NCBI GenBank assembly: GCA_031549495.1
Contig: JAVBPS010000036.1
Location: 13,813-77,812 of the forward strand
Direction of reading: 5' to 3'
Length of the DNA: 64,000 nucleotides
From: JAVBOW01 sp031549495
GTDB taxonomy: Bacteria > Bacteroidota > Bacteroidia > Bacteroidales > Rikenellaceae
Shown: in pieces, positions 1 through 9,174 of the stretch
How positions within the stretch are numbered: position 1 is the first letter of the stretch
Layout: every line of letters starts with the position of its first letter
Translations under genes and position numbers: made by a program
The notes under the pieces: generated by a model
Seen by the model: the letters and a program-made list of their open reading frames with translations, nothing else
Database searches by the model: none
Told to the model about the DNA's origin: nothing

Positions 1-244
1 GGGCGGGGGCGACTGCTACATCGTCTACCCCGAACGCAGCAGCATCCGCATGGAACGCCTGGTCGAGGGGATCCAGGACGCCGAGAAGATCCGCATCCTG
101 CGCACAGCCCTTACCGCCGCGGGCAAGACCCGGCAGCTGGCCGAGCTCAACGCCGCCGTGGCGCAGTTCAAAGCCGCCGACCTGACCGAAACGAACGCCG
201 GGGAGATGGTCGCCCGGGGACGCGAGACGCTTAATAAATTATGA
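1..244 (+). CDS. C-terminal end of a DUF4091-type glycoside hydrolase-like protein (5' end outside window)
   Basis: The frame is open from the first bases of the window, so only about the last 80 residues are visible. The tail reads GGDCYIVYP, then SSIRMERLVEGIQDAEKIRI. This matches the C-terminal signature of the DUF4091 family (Pfam PF13320), found at the end of many Bacteroidetes secreted glycoside-hydrolase-like proteins. The catalytic part is off the window, so the substrate cannot be inferred. The stop codon TGA lies inside the heptamer inverted repeat that follows, so the last residues (NKL) come from repeat sequence. The next gene starts about 100 bp downstream on the same strand and may be co-transcribed. 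Confidence 0.75.
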   Translation, partial: GGGDCYIVYPERSSIRMERLVEGIQDAEKIRILRTALTAAGKTRQLAELNAAVAQFKAADLTETNAGEMVARGRETLNKL

Positions 245-340
245 ATTATGAATTATGGATTATGAATTGCCTGCCGGAAGAAAAGCGACGGAATAATTCA
301 TCATCCCTTTAATCCATAATCCATAATTCATAATTCATAA
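237..340. repeat. Heptamer-based inverted repeat, copy 1
   Basis: The left arm is built of ATTATGA/ATTATGG heptamers and runs into ATTGCCTGCCGGAAG. The right arm carries the reverse-complement heptamers (TCATAAT, CCATAAT), so the element can fold into a long AT-rich hairpin. The CCTGCCGG core reappears in inverse orientation at about 60113-60213 and 60964-61043. The repeat overlaps the stop codon of the upstream gene. Confidence 0.85.
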
Positions 341-342
341 AC

Positions 343-1443
343 ATGGATTACACTCAGGAACAACTGCTGGACATTTGCCGCCGGTTCGACATCCGCGAAG
401 AGGTCACCGAAGTGCGGGGCGTGGGCGAGGGCTTCATCAACGACACGTTCATCGCCATGGGCGGCGATGGGCCCGCCTATATCCTGCAACGCAAGAACCG
501 CCATATCTTCACCGATCCGCCGGCGATGATGCAAAACATCGCGCTGGTCACGGCCCATCTGAAAGCCAAAATACGGGCGGCGGGCGGCGATCCGATGCGC
601 GAGAGCCTTACCGTGACCCCTTTGAAGAACGGGACGCTGTGTTACCGCGACCCGCAGGGCGAATATTGGGCCATGTGCGATTTCATCCGCGACACGGTCA
701 CCCACCAGGCGGCCGACACGCTGGCCCTGGTGCGCCAGGGGGGCTTCGGCATCGGGCGCTTCCAGGCCATGCTCTCCGATTTCACGGCGCCGCTGGCGGA
801 CATCCTGCCCGGCTTCCATGACATGCGTTTCCGGCTTCGGCAATGGGACGAGGTGCTGGCCAAAGATCCCGCGGGGCGCAAGCGGGAGATGGCCGCCGAA
901 ATCGCGCAGATCGAGGCGAGGCGCGCCGGAGTGATGCACCTGTGGGAACTCTACGAGCAGGGGGCAATTCCCCGCCGGGTGACGCACAACGACACGAAGA
1001 TCAGTAATTTTCTCTTCGACAGCGACGACAATGTGGTCTGCGTGATCGACCTGGACACGGTGCTGGGCAGCATGTGCCTGAACGACTACGGGGACGCGAT
1101 CCGCTCGTACGCCAACACCAGCACGGAGGACGATCCCGACCTGGGCCGCGTGGGGTTCGACATGCAGCGCTTCGAGACCTATACCGAGGGTTACCTCGAA
1201 GGCACGGGCGGGTTCCTTACCCCGGTGGAACTCGACAACCTGGCCTTTTCCGCGCTCTATATCACCTACGAGCAGGCGTTGCGCTTTCTGATGGACTACC
1301 TCGACGGCGACCGCTACTACAAGATCAAAAGCCCCGACCACAACCGGGTGCGCACCCGCGCGCAACTGCACCTGCTCCAAAGCATGGAGCGGCAATACCC
1401 GGCCATGTGCGAGGCTGTGCGCCGGGCGGCAGAAAAGCAATAA
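343..1443 (+). CDS. Aminoglycoside-phosphotransferase-fold sugar kinase, N-acetylhexosamine 1-kinase (NahK)-like
   Basis: This 366-residue cytoplasmic protein has the APH/choline-kinase fold signature. The catalytic loop HNDTKISNFLF starts at H215 (D217 the likely catalytic base, N222 for metal) and is followed by VCVIDLDTVLG, where D236/D238 correspond to the DFG-like metal-binding aspartate. The HNDTK...IDLDT combination is typical of the NahK branch, which phosphorylates the anomeric carbon of GlcNAc/GalNAc released from mucin or milk glycans. The neighbouring fucosidase and beta-galactosidase genes and the mucin-type locus downstream fit a hexosamine-salvage role, but substrate specificity is inferred. 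The ATG lies just after the repeat; no strong Shine-Dalgarno is visible, as is common in this phylum. No signal peptide or membrane segment is seen. Confidence 0.72.
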   Translation: MDYTQEQLLDICRRFDIREEVTEVRGVGEGFINDTFIAMGGDGPAYILQRKNRHIFTDPPAMMQNIALVTAHLKAKIRAAGGDPMRESLTVTPLKNGTLCYRDPQGEYWAMCDFIRDTVTHQAADTLALVRQGGFGIGRFQAMLSDFTAPLADILPGFHDMRFRLRQWDEVLAKDPAGRKREMAAEIAQIEARRAGVMHLWELYEQGAIPRRVTHNDTKISNFLFDSDDNVVCVIDLDTVLGSMCLNDYGDAIRSYANTSTEDDPDLGRVGFDMQRFETYTEGYLEGTGGFLTPVELDNLAFSALYITYEQALRFLMDYLDGDRYYKIKSPDHNRVRTRAQLHLLQSMERQYPAMCEAVRRAAEKQ

Positions 1444-1515
1444 CTGAAGGAAGTACAACTAAACCGCCATGCTCTCAAAGTGCATGGGTTGAACGAAAAG
1501 AATGAAATTCTTTCT

Positions 1516-1605
1516 TTTGTCATTCAGAGCGAAGCGAAGAATCTTGGTCGGAAGCATTTTGCACACAGTCCGACCAAGATTCTTCACTTCGTTCAGAATG
1601 ACAAA
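1516..1605. repeat. ~90-bp palindromic intergenic repeat, copy A
   Basis: The arms begin TTTGTCATTCAGAGCGAAGC and end with the near-perfect reverse complement (GTTCAGAATGACAAA), flanking a short variable centre. The sub-sequence AAGAATCTTGGTCGGA and its complement are conserved in both arms. Related copies lie at 55916-56006 and 59286-59375. No transposase or target-site duplication was recognised. Confidence 0.85.
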
Positions 1606-1666
1606 CTAAAATGACAAGGAAAGTTTATACGAACTAAAGGAACTGCAATAAATTGCGGGTTTTAAC

Positions 1667-1703
1667 AATAAAACAGGGAACCCGGAAGGTTCCCTGTTTT
1701 ATT
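1667..1703. terminator. Bidirectional rho-independent terminator
   Basis: A perfect 16-bp stem (arms 1667-1682 and 1688-1703, five-base loop CGGAA) has A-rich and T-rich ends, so it gives a U-tract on either strand. It sits between the convergent kinase-like gene and the GH35 gene and should stop transcription from both sides. Confidence 0.88.
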
Positions 1704-1727
1704 GGCATATCGGTAAGGTTACGCCCG

Positions 1728-3617
1728 CTACCGGAGATCTTTCAGGACGGGGACCTTGGTCGAGAGCAGCTCGGTGTGTATCTCTTTGGACAGTTGCTCG
1801 AACACCACGACCGTATTCTCGCCCTCGTTGAGCCACACGCCCGGCACATAGAGCGTCTGCTGCGGGCCTACGCTCCAGTAGCGGCCCAGGTTGTGGCCGT
1901 TCACGAAGACGATGCCCTTGCCCCAGGCGGACATATCCAGGAACGTGTCACCCGTGCGATCGAGCGTGAAAGCGCCTTCGTAAAGCAGCGGGCGGCCTTT
2001 CAGGTCGGCCGCCTCACCCACGGGATGGAGGCACGAGGGGGCGATCGTCCCGAAATCGGGCTGCACATCCATCGGCAGGCCGCGCATCGCCCAGCCGCCT
2101 TCGATGGCGTTGCCGCCGACCTTCACCGGCGAGACGATGCCCTTGTTGTTTTCGGTGATCTGCGCCCCGTAGTTGATGCGCCCCATATTCTCGACCAGCA
2201 GGTCGAAGGTCGTGTTAAAAGGGATGTCCACCGGGGCGGTATAGCGGTTGTAATAGCGGTTCAGTTCGCCTGCCGGGACGTCGTCCACATACAGGGTGGC
2301 ATAGTCGCGCAACCCGGCCACCTCCAGTTCACCCGAGACGGGCTGGTTGAAATTGCGGCTGTAGAGCACGTAGCCGTAGCCCTGGCCCAACTCTTCGAAG
2401 GTCATCGGTTTGTCGGCCGTGCGGGCATCCTGTCGGCGCAGGTACGAGAGCACGTCGGCCACGCGGGTAAGCTCCACGGCAGGGATCTCGATGACCGCAA
2501 TAGGATCAGGGATACGCGGCAATTTGTCAGATACATACTTCTGTATGACGTTGCGGATCGAGTCAAATTTCGGGGTGGCCCAGCCCGCCTCCGTGATCGG
2601 GGCGTCGTAGTCGTAGCTGGTCAGGTCGGGCTGTATGCCGTGCTTGTCGTTGTAGTTGGCGCCGGCGGTGAAAGCGAAATTGGTGCCCCCGTGAGCCATG
2701 AAGAAATTGAATGAAACGTCGTTTTGCAGGTATTCCTCCGTCTTGCGCGCCACCCATGAAGGCTCCACGTTCGGGAACGGCTCGGCCCAATGCATCAACC
2801 AGCCGGGGTAGAATTCGGCCACCATGTAGGGGCCCTGGCCCCCGTTCCACTCGTCGACCACGGCTTTCAGTTTGGCCACGTTGTTCTCGCCGTTGGCCGT
2901 GGGCAGCGCCCCGGGGGTCGAGCCGCCCTCGAAGAGCCATGAACCGTCGGAGGTGAACATCGGGGTATCGAATCCGGCGTCGAGCAACTGCTGTTTGATC
3001 TTGGCGTTGTAGGCGCGGTGTTCTTCCAGCGGGATATCCTTCCGCTGGGCGACATAGGACCCGAATTCGTTCTCGGCCTGCACCATGATGACCGGGCCGC
3101 CCCGGGTGATCAGCAGGTCGCCTACCTCGGCGTACAGGCGCTCGATATAGCGTTTGGTGTGTTCCAGGAACGGCTCGTTATCCGCGCGCAGCACCATCCC
3201 CTCCACGTTCTGCAACCACCAGGGGTAGCCGCCGAATTCCCACTCGGCGCAGACGTACGGCCCGGGGCGCAGGATCACATGCAGCCCCTCCTCGCCCGCC
3301 GTGCGGATGAATTCGGCCAGGTTTTTATCCCCGGTGAAATCCCACACGCCGGGTGCGGTTTCATGGGCGTTCCAGAATACGTAGGTGGCCACCGAGTTAA
3401 GGCCCATAGCTTTGAGCATCTGCAGGCGGTGGCGCCAGTACTGGTGCGGGATGCGCGGGTAGTGCATCTCGCCCGAGAGGATGCGCGTGGGCATGCTGTC
3501 GTAGAAGAACTGTCCGTCGCGGATCTCGAACGTGTGCGAGGCCGGGGCCGTCTGTCGGGTGCACGCGAATGCCAGCAGGGCCGCCGTGCAGAGGATCGAA
3601 AGTCTCAGTAATCTCAT
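1728..3617 (-). CDS. Beta-galactosidase, glycoside hydrolase family 35, lipoprotein
   Basis: The product (about 629 residues) is a secreted GH35 enzyme. Residues 1-20 form a lipoprotein signal (LLAFAC). The (beta/alpha)8 domain carries the acid/base region VQAENEFGSY (E184) and the nucleophile region VAEFYPGW (E268). C-terminal beta-sandwich modules include RGRPLLYEGAF and GKGIVFVNGHNLGRYW, standard for the family. It likely removes terminal beta-linked galactose from glycans at the cell surface or periplasm. I chose the ATG at 3617 because the longer in-frame start (3674) lies inside the fucosidase gene and would bury the signal peptide. It follows the GH29 gene by 16 bp, so the two form an operon and probably act in sequence on fucosylated galactosides. 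Confidence 0.93.
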   Translation of the reverse strand: MRLLRLSILCTAALLAFACTRQTAPASHTFEIRDGQFFYDSMPTRILSGEMHYPRIPHQYWRHRLQMLKAMGLNSVATYVFWNAHETAPGVWDFTGDKNLAEFIRTAGEEGLHVILRPGPYVCAEWEFGGYPWWLQNVEGMVLRADNEPFLEHTKRYIERLYAEVGDLLITRGGPVIMVQAENEFGSYVAQRKDIPLEEHRAYNAKIKQQLLDAGFDTPMFTSDGSWLFEGGSTPGALPTANGENNVAKLKAVVDEWNGGQGPYMVAEFYPGWLMHWAEPFPNVEPSWVARKTEEYLQNDVSFNFFMAHGGTNFAFTAGANYNDKHGIQPDLTSYDYDAPITEAGWATPKFDSIRNVIQKYVSDKLPRIPDPIAVIEIPAVELTRVADVLSYLRRQDARTADKPMTFEELGQGYGYVLYSRNFNQPVSGELEVAGLRDYATLYVDDVPAGELNRYYNRYTAPVDIPFNTTFDLLVENMGRINYGAQITENNKGIVSPVKVGGNAIEGGWAMRGLPMDVQPDFGTIAPSCLHPVGEAADLKGRPLLYEGAFTLDRTGDTFLDMSAWGKGIVFVNGHNLGRYWSVGPQQTLYVPGVWLNEGENTVVVFEQLSKEIHTELLSTKVPVLKDLR

Positions 3618-3633
3618 TCGGTTTGGGGTTATG

Positions 3634-5502
3634 TTATTTTTCCTTGCCAAGGGGGCCGAATCCGGCGATGGCATAGCCCTCGCCCGGCGCGGCCGTTTCC
3701 AGCGATTCGAATTTCAGGTAGCGGGCCGTGACGGGTTGCGCAAACTCCACATCCTGCCGAACGGGATTGTTCAGGATATTCCCGAAACGGGCATCCGACA
3801 GCACCCGGTTCCATGTTGCCCCGTCGTCACTGATGCTCAGGCTGTAGCGGTACACATTGGGCGCACCGGCCCCGGGAACGGGCTGGTAATAAAATCCGCC
3901 GAGCGTCTGCCGCGAGCCCATATCCACGATCAACGGCGCGCCGGTCAATGAGAACGCCCAGGTGTCCGGGTCTCCGTCCAGCACGGCGGTGTCTTTCGGC
4001 TCGGGGGCTATGATTTTCCAGCCGGCCGGGGCGGGGGAGAGTTTTTCCGCTTGAGGCGGCATGACTTCCGTCGTACCGGGATTCATATACAGGCTGACGG
4101 CGCTCAGCACGGGGCAGGCCAGCGCATCGGAAATGGTGATCCGCACCAGGGTGGTCTGCACCGCCGGGAAGGTCAGGATGCGCTTGTAGCCGATCGTGGT
4201 GCCGTGCGTCAGCTCGCGCCATGCGCCTGCGGCATGGTCGTAAAATTCGGCGGAGAACCCTGCCACACGCTGTCCCAACGGGATATATTCCTGCAATACC
4301 AGGTGATTGAACCGTTGCAGCGAGGGGAGCCTCAACTCGACCACGGCGTCGCGCACGTCGTCCCCCGTAGTCCAATAGGTGTCGTAATCGCCGTCCGTGA
4401 GGTTCCCCGCGGCGAAACGTTTGCCGCGCGTGTGCGAGGCGGTCGCCTGTGCGCCCAGCGCCAGGTCGGTGGCGAAAATAGAGTCGATCGCCCCGCGCAG
4501 GTCTATCAGGCGCGCGGAATCGGCCGGGTGGATGCGTCCGCGGCGGTCGGGAGGAACGTTCAGCAGCAGGTTGGCGTTGCGGCCGACCGATTTATAATAT
4601 ATATCCATCAGTTGAGCCACGCTTTTGACCTGATCGTCCGTCGAGGGGCTGTAGAACCATCCGGGACGGATCGAGACGTCCACCTCGCCCGGTATCCACG
4701 CTGCCCCGTGGACATTGCCTTGATTGAGGGTGTCCAACGGGGGGGAAAGGTGGCCGGGAGCGAAGCCCACGGTATCGAGCCGCGACCAGTTCGTCTCGCC
4801 TGCGAACCCTCTTTCGTTGCCGATCCAGCGGCAGCCGGGGCCTATGTCGCTGAAGATAATGGCGCGGGGCTGGTGCCGGAAAACGGTGTTATGGAACTGG
4901 GGCCAGTCGTAGACCTGCCGTTTGCCGTTCGGCCCTTCGCCGCAAGCCCCGTCGAACCACTGTTCGAACACCTCACCGTAGCCCGAGAGCACTTCGGTGA
5001 GCGTCGCGGCGAAGATTTCATTGTATTGGGGTGTCCCGTAGGCGGGGTGGTTCTGGTCCCAGGGCGAAAGGTAGACCCCGAATTTTAACCCGTACTCGCT
5101 GCAGGCGTTAGAGAGCTCGCGCAGCACGTCGCCTTTTCCCTCTTTCCAGGGGCTCTCGCGCACCGTGTGGGTGCTCTGCGCACTGGGCCACAGGCAGAAG
5201 CCGTCGTGATGCTTGGCGGTGATGATGATCCCTTTCATGCCTGCCGCGGCGGCCGTGGCGGCCCACTGGCGGCAGTCCAGGTCTGTCGGATCGAACACCG
5301 AGGGCAGCTCCTTGCCGTCGCCCCACTCCACCCCGGTGAAGGTGTTGGGGCCGAAATGGACGAACATGTAGTACTCCATCTTCTGCCACTCGACCTGCTG
5401 TGCGGTGGGAACAGGCCCGTAGGGGGCGGGCGGAGGGGTGTCCGCGCACGAGACCGCCATTAGCGACCAAACAAGGGCCGCTAAGGTCATTCTGCGTATC
5501 AT
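3634..5502 (-). CDS. Alpha-L-fucosidase, glycoside hydrolase family 29, with two discoidin-like C-terminal domains
   Basis: This is a 622-residue lipoprotein (signal to SLMAVSC) with a GH29 catalytic domain at about residues 30-330. Family signatures are YYMFVHFGPNTF, IIITAKHHDGFCLWPS and the nucleophile segment FEQWFDGA (D184). Two F5/8 type C (discoidin)-like beta-sandwiches follow at about 345-480 and 500-622, likely for carbohydrate binding. It should remove alpha-linked fucose from host glycans. It is the first gene of the GH29-GH35 operon; its start (5502) is preceded by 225 bp containing the terminator of the upstream lipoprotein gene, so a promoter should lie between 5503 and 5640. 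Linkage specificity cannot be read from the sequence. Confidence 0.92.
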   Translation of the reverse strand: MIRRMTLAALVWSLMAVSCADTPPPAPYGPVPTAQQVEWQKMEYYMFVHFGPNTFTGVEWGDGKELPSVFDPTDLDCRQWAATAAAAGMKGIIITAKHHDGFCLWPSAQSTHTVRESPWKEGKGDVLRELSNACSEYGLKFGVYLSPWDQNHPAYGTPQYNEIFAATLTEVLSGYGEVFEQWFDGACGEGPNGKRQVYDWPQFHNTVFRHQPRAIIFSDIGPGCRWIGNERGFAGETNWSRLDTVGFAPGHLSPPLDTLNQGNVHGAAWIPGEVDVSIRPGWFYSPSTDDQVKSVAQLMDIYYKSVGRNANLLLNVPPDRRGRIHPADSARLIDLRGAIDSIFATDLALGAQATASHTRGKRFAAGNLTDGDYDTYWTTGDDVRDAVVELRLPSLQRFNHLVLQEYIPLGQRVAGFSAEFYDHAAGAWRELTHGTTIGYKRILTFPAVQTTLVRITISDALACPVLSAVSLYMNPGTTEVMPPQAEKLSPAPAGWKIIAPEPKDTAVLDGDPDTWAFSLTGAPLIVDMGSRQTLGGFYYQPVPGAGAPNVYRYSLSISDDGATWNRVLSDARFGNILNNPVRQDVEFAQPVTARYLKFESLETAAPGEGYAIAGFGPLGKEK

Positions 5503-5645
5503 AATTGAATTGTCAATGGTTTATTTTTCTTAATCCGATACCACCGGGCAAGGGTGCAGGTTTCTCCGAAATCGGACTTCGCCCTGTAAGGCCGGGTAAA
5601 TTTACAACATTTATGGATCACTTCATAAAAAACGGAATACAAAAA

Positions 5646-5674
5646 AAGAGATCGCATCGTTGATGCGATCTCTT
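5646..5674 (-). terminator. Rho-independent terminator of the peptide-type SusCD operon
   Basis: A 13-bp perfect stem (AAGAGATCGCATC and its complement) with a 3-base loop is followed on the minus strand by a run of seven T. It lies just downstream of the stop of the repeat lipoprotein gene and marks the end of that transcription unit. Confidence 0.88.
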
Positions 5675-5727
5675 GATTGTCAATTAGCCAGACCGAGGTT
5701 GGACATCGGTCATGAACGATCAGCGGT

Positions 5728-7665
5728 CTACCACGGCGTTAAGTACTGGGCTGTGGTAGAAGCAGTTGTAGCAGCGGTGTAGCCCGCCGCCTCGAACTTA
5801 TAGTAATGCGTGGCATCGGCGATGGGGATGAGCAGGTATCCGGCCTCGGTGTCCGCTTCCCTTTCCAGCATGAATGTGTTGTCGGTCAGGTAGGTTATAA
5901 ATCTGTCCGTTTGCGTTTTTATGTTCGCACTGCCGGCCGTCCGATCCCGGAAGTTGTTGTACGGGCCTGCGTCATTGTCCGGGGTCTTGTTATCGGAGAA
6001 GGTGTATAATCCCTGGCTGTCGACCGCGTATTTGACCGCCGTAGCCGCAAGAAAGGCTGCATGGGCGCTACTGCGGTAGCCGAAGTATATGAGCATATAA
6101 CTCTCCGTACCGGCAGCGAGCGGGGGCGTGGTGGAAGCCAGGTTAGAGGTGAACGTCAGGTACATATAATCAAGGTAGCGGGAACTGCTGCTGCCAAAGG
6201 CTGTGTTGAGCAGGTCCAGTTGCTGCAACTGCCACACTCCCAGCCCGGGAGTGCGGTCGCCGGTGCCTGTCTTGGGCGATGCCGTCGCCTTATCGAGATA
6301 GTAGAACCTCAATCCATTGAAATTGGGAAGCGTCGGAGCTGTGCCGCCGCTCGGAATGAGTGTCCGGTACTCGGGCTGGGGCGCCACCTCGACGACCGAG
6401 CCGTAATTGGTCCCCACCTGGTTGGTGGCGAAGGCGCGCACGTAGAATTTCTTGCCCGGGATCAGGCGGACGAGGGTTGTCATATCCTCCATCGCACCTA
6501 CGGCGAGGTTAGTCTGCGTGACCACATTATCGGCCAGGGTGGGCAGGGCGTTGGTCAGCGAGTAGCACATACCGGCCTGGGTGACCGGATAATCCCGTTC
6601 GCCGAGGTCCGTGATGCGGCAGCCCGTGATCACGGTGCTGTACTTGAACGGGCACGAGGCGTCCCCGGTCCCCGTCTCGACGGATGGCCTGAGGCGCAGG
6701 GTGCGTCCTTCGGCCTGCGGACCGTAGGTGGTGCTCAGGGCGGTGGTCGCGTAGGTACGCACGTAGATGGTCATGCTCTCGCTCAGGCCGGTGATGGTCC
6801 CGGTCTGTTCGCCGCCCGACGCGGTACTGAGTTGTACCTTGTTGTTGGCGATGGTCGGGTTTTGCGACGTGCTCCAGCAGACACCCCATGAGAGGATCGT
6901 CCGCTGGCCGGATTGTGTGGCCTTGGCCTTTACGTCGATGCTCGTTTCGCCTGCATTGGAGAGTACGGGCAGGCCGCACACCGGGAAGTTTTCGATCGTG
7001 GTGAAAGAGAGCTCGGCATGGCTGTAAGCCGTTCCCGTGGAGTTGACGGCATAGAAACGGGCATAATATTTCGTCCCGTCCGCCAGGCCCGAGACATCCA
7101 TCTGGTAGATTCCGAGCGCCGTCCCATCCGCAACAACCTTCGAGTTGCTCACCGTGGGCGCAGGCGAAGTGCCGTAGCAAACCCCCATCTCGGTGACCGC
7201 GCTTCCCCCTTCCGCCACCAGGCGGCCGGTGAATTGGGCCGAGTTGATCGTCACGTTATTCACATCCGTCAGCGCGGCGATCGGCTGCCCTTTCTCATAG
7301 GTGCGGAAATATTGCTCGCTGCCGTAGACGACCTGCGAGCCCTGGTAGGCATAAGCCCTCACGTAGTATTCTTTGCCTTCCCCGAGGCCGCTGAAGTTCA
7401 CGGTGAATTTCCCGGAGCCCTTGCCGCCGGACACCTTGGTGTTGCTTACCGTGGGGTTGGGGGTTTCGGACAGGCACACGCCGCGTTCCGACGCGCCGCC
7501 CGTCACTTCGGCCACACATTCGGCCGTAGTGTAGGTGACGTTGCGCAACGAAACGGTTTGTACGGTGACATCCCCCGCATCGCCGTCGTCCTTGTTGCAG
7601 CCCTGCATCGCCGGGAGGGCCAGGCAGGCCGCCAGAAGGAACTGTATTATTCTTCTTGTTTTCAT
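5728..7665 (-). CDS. Surface lipoprotein with four fibronectin-III-like repeats
   Basis: The protein has 645 residues with a lipoprotein signal (LALPAMQGC). Four tandem modules of about 90 residues follow (about 35-430). Each contains a GVC(L/Y/W)...NPT(V/I)xN(T/S/N)KV block and a later YYVRAYA/YARFYAVN...G(T)xYG block, a pattern common in Bacteroidetes cell-surface proteins with FN3-like folds. The C-terminal third (about 440-645) is a unique domain I do not recognise. It is the last gene of the SusC-SusD-metallopeptidase-DUF4302 operon, 18 bp after the previous gene, and is probably a surface-exposed capture component of that transporter. No enzymatic motif was seen. Confidence 0.78.
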   Translation of the reverse strand: MKTRRIIQFLLAACLALPAMQGCNKDDGDAGDVTVQTVSLRNVTYTTAECVAEVTGGASERGVCLSETPNPTVSNTKVSGGKGSGKFTVNFSGLGEGKEYYVRAYAYQGSQVVYGSEQYFRTYEKGQPIAALTDVNNVTINSAQFTGRLVAEGGSAVTEMGVCYGTSPAPTVSNSKVVADGTALGIYQMDVSGLADGTKYYARFYAVNSTGTAYSHAELSFTTIENFPVCGLPVLSNAGETSIDVKAKATQSGQRTILSWGVCWSTSQNPTIANNKVQLSTASGGEQTGTITGLSESMTIYVRTYATTALSTTYGPQAEGRTLRLRPSVETGTGDASCPFKYSTVITGCRITDLGERDYPVTQAGMCYSLTNALPTLADNVVTQTNLAVGAMEDMTTLVRLIPGKKFYVRAFATNQVGTNYGSVVEVAPQPEYRTLIPSGGTAPTLPNFNGLRFYYLDKATASPKTGTGDRTPGLGVWQLQQLDLLNTAFGSSSSRYLDYMYLTFTSNLASTTPPLAAGTESYMLIYFGYRSSAHAAFLAATAVKYAVDSQGLYTFSDNKTPDNDAGPYNNFRDRTAGSANIKTQTDRFITYLTDNTFMLEREADTEAGYLLIPIADATHYYKFEAAGYTAATTASTTAQYLTPW

Positions 7666-7683
7666 AACTTTCGGTTGGGGTTA

Positions 7684-9162
7684 CTATTCGATTTGACCTA
7701 TGCAACGGTACGACACGAAAGAGGGATCGGTCCCGTTGGCCACGGGCGTGAGCGAGCCCACGCTGACGGCCGAGCCCGGGGTTCTGTTCTTCGCCCATTC
7801 GATCCGGAATTTTTTCGCAACGATACCCGCCGTGTCCTTTACCCAATTCGCGTATGCCAGGGAGCCGCCTTCCGTCGTGTAGGGTACGTAGCAGAAATAG
7901 TTGAGCAGCGTCTTGATGTAAGACTCGTTGCTATACTCGTTGGAGGAGCCGTTCTGGTCGCGGTCGGTGATGGTGATCGTGCCGTCCTCGTTGTCCGTGA
8001 ACTTGTAGCGCCATACGCCGGTGAAATTCGAAGCGCCCGAGGTGTACTTGAATTCCAGCTTCAGTATCGGGAGGTTGTTGCTCGCCTCATCCGCATCGAA
8101 ATAGAGCCTCATGCTCGACATCACGCGGGGCGCCCGTTTGACTGCCCAGTTGTCCATCGACGCATTGTAGATGTTCGTAAGGAAACCGGCATCCTGCGTA
8201 CCCGGCAGGCTCTTGGAAAGGTGCAGGATCGAGAAATCCTTATGGTAGCCCAGGTTCAGCGGCAGCGGGGTGCTGGCCGAAAATTCCAGCGGGATCAATT
8301 CGTGATCGTCCAGAACGATGTTATACCGGGTGCCGTCCCAATCGAAAGCCGTGATCGTCTTTCCCTTGATCGGAAAGGGGGAAAGCAGTTTGATGCTGCT
8401 CGATGCCTGCGACGGATCGATGGCGCAGCCCAGGTCCGGATATGCGCCCGAATAGGCGGTCGTCAACTTGCCGCCGGACATGTACGCCGCCGTGACCTGG
8501 CGGGTGGCCAATGAGAATTCCACGTCCGTTCCTCCCACCTTGCCGATGATGTATTCCTTCGACTCGAGGAATGCGTTGGTTTTTTCCTGGGCGGTTTTCA
8601 GCCCGCCGTACATGGCGGCGCGCGCTTCCTCCGCCGAGGCGGGCTCCATCGAGGTGACGCACCTGTTGAAGCGGCCCAGCATATTGAGGCTGCCGTTGGT
8701 GACCCCCCGGATGTAGAATTCGAAATCCGATATGAGCCCCTCTCCGTTCGCGCCGCCGTTGCCCAGCTGCTCCGTACGGTCCTTACCCACCGGGTCGGCC
8801 AGCATGTGCAGGTAGTTGTACGTGTCGAAGATCAGGATGGGCGCCTGGTCGGCCGACAGGTGCCAGCTGCTCTCTTTGGGCGTCTGGGAGGTGTTGAACC
8901 CGGCGTGGGTGGCGTCCATATCCGAGAGCATCGAGACGCGGTTATCCGCGGTGAACGACATCCAGTGACGGTAGCCGCCTTTCGCGCCGGTGTTCACGTT
9001 GAGGAACCAACCGTTCGGGGAGGAGGTCAGCGTGTTGCCGTACAGCGTGAGCACCTCGTTGAGCCGGTCGTCCGGGGACTGGTCGTAATAATAGTCCTCT
9101 TTGAAATCGCACGAGGCGAGCATGGCCCCGAGCGCTAACAGATATATGATTTTGTTTTTCAT
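7684..9162 (-). CDS. DUF4302-family lipoprotein
   Basis: The protein has 492 residues with signal peptide and lipobox (LGAMLASC). The N-terminal pattern DDRLNEVLTLYGNTLTSSPN, then GWFLNVNTG..GGYRHWMSF, is characteristic of DUF4302 (Pfam PF14135), typically encoded immediately downstream of SusD and an Mx1-type peptidase. The function of the family is unknown. Conserved co-operonic position suggests an outer-membrane accessory lipoprotein of the SusCD complex, as known for additional lipoproteins bound to peptide-importing SusCD systems in Bacteroides. It lies 12 bp after the metallopeptidase gene. Confidence 0.8.
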   Translation of the reverse strand: MKNKIIYLLALGAMLASCDFKEDYYYDQSPDDRLNEVLTLYGNTLTSSPNGWFLNVNTGAKGGYRHWMSFTADNRVSMLSDMDATHAGFNTSQTPKESSWHLSADQAPILIFDTYNYLHMLADPVGKDRTEQLGNGGANGEGLISDFEFYIRGVTNGSLNMLGRFNRCVTSMEPASAEEARAAMYGGLKTAQEKTNAFLESKEYIIGKVGGTDVEFSLATRQVTAAYMSGGKLTTAYSGAYPDLGCAIDPSQASSSIKLLSPFPIKGKTITAFDWDGTRYNIVLDDHELIPLEFSASTPLPLNLGYHKDFSILHLSKSLPGTQDAGFLTNIYNASMDNWAVKRAPRVMSSMRLYFDADEASNNLPILKLEFKYTSGASNFTGVWRYKFTDNEDGTITITDRDQNGSSNEYSNESYIKTLLNYFCYVPYTTEGGSLAYANWVKDTAGIVAKKFRIEWAKNRTPGSAVSVGSLTPVANGTDPSFVSYRCIGQIE

Positions 9163-9174
9163 CTTCGTGAAATT

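Noticed and set aside
237..340. Insertion sequence or transposon at the repeat copies
   Set aside because: No transposase, no larger element and no recognisable target duplication; treated as small intergenic repeats.
3618..3674. Longer N-terminus for the GH35 gene
   Set aside because: It would start within the fucosidase gene and place the lipoprotein signal inside the protein; the ATG at 3617 fits.
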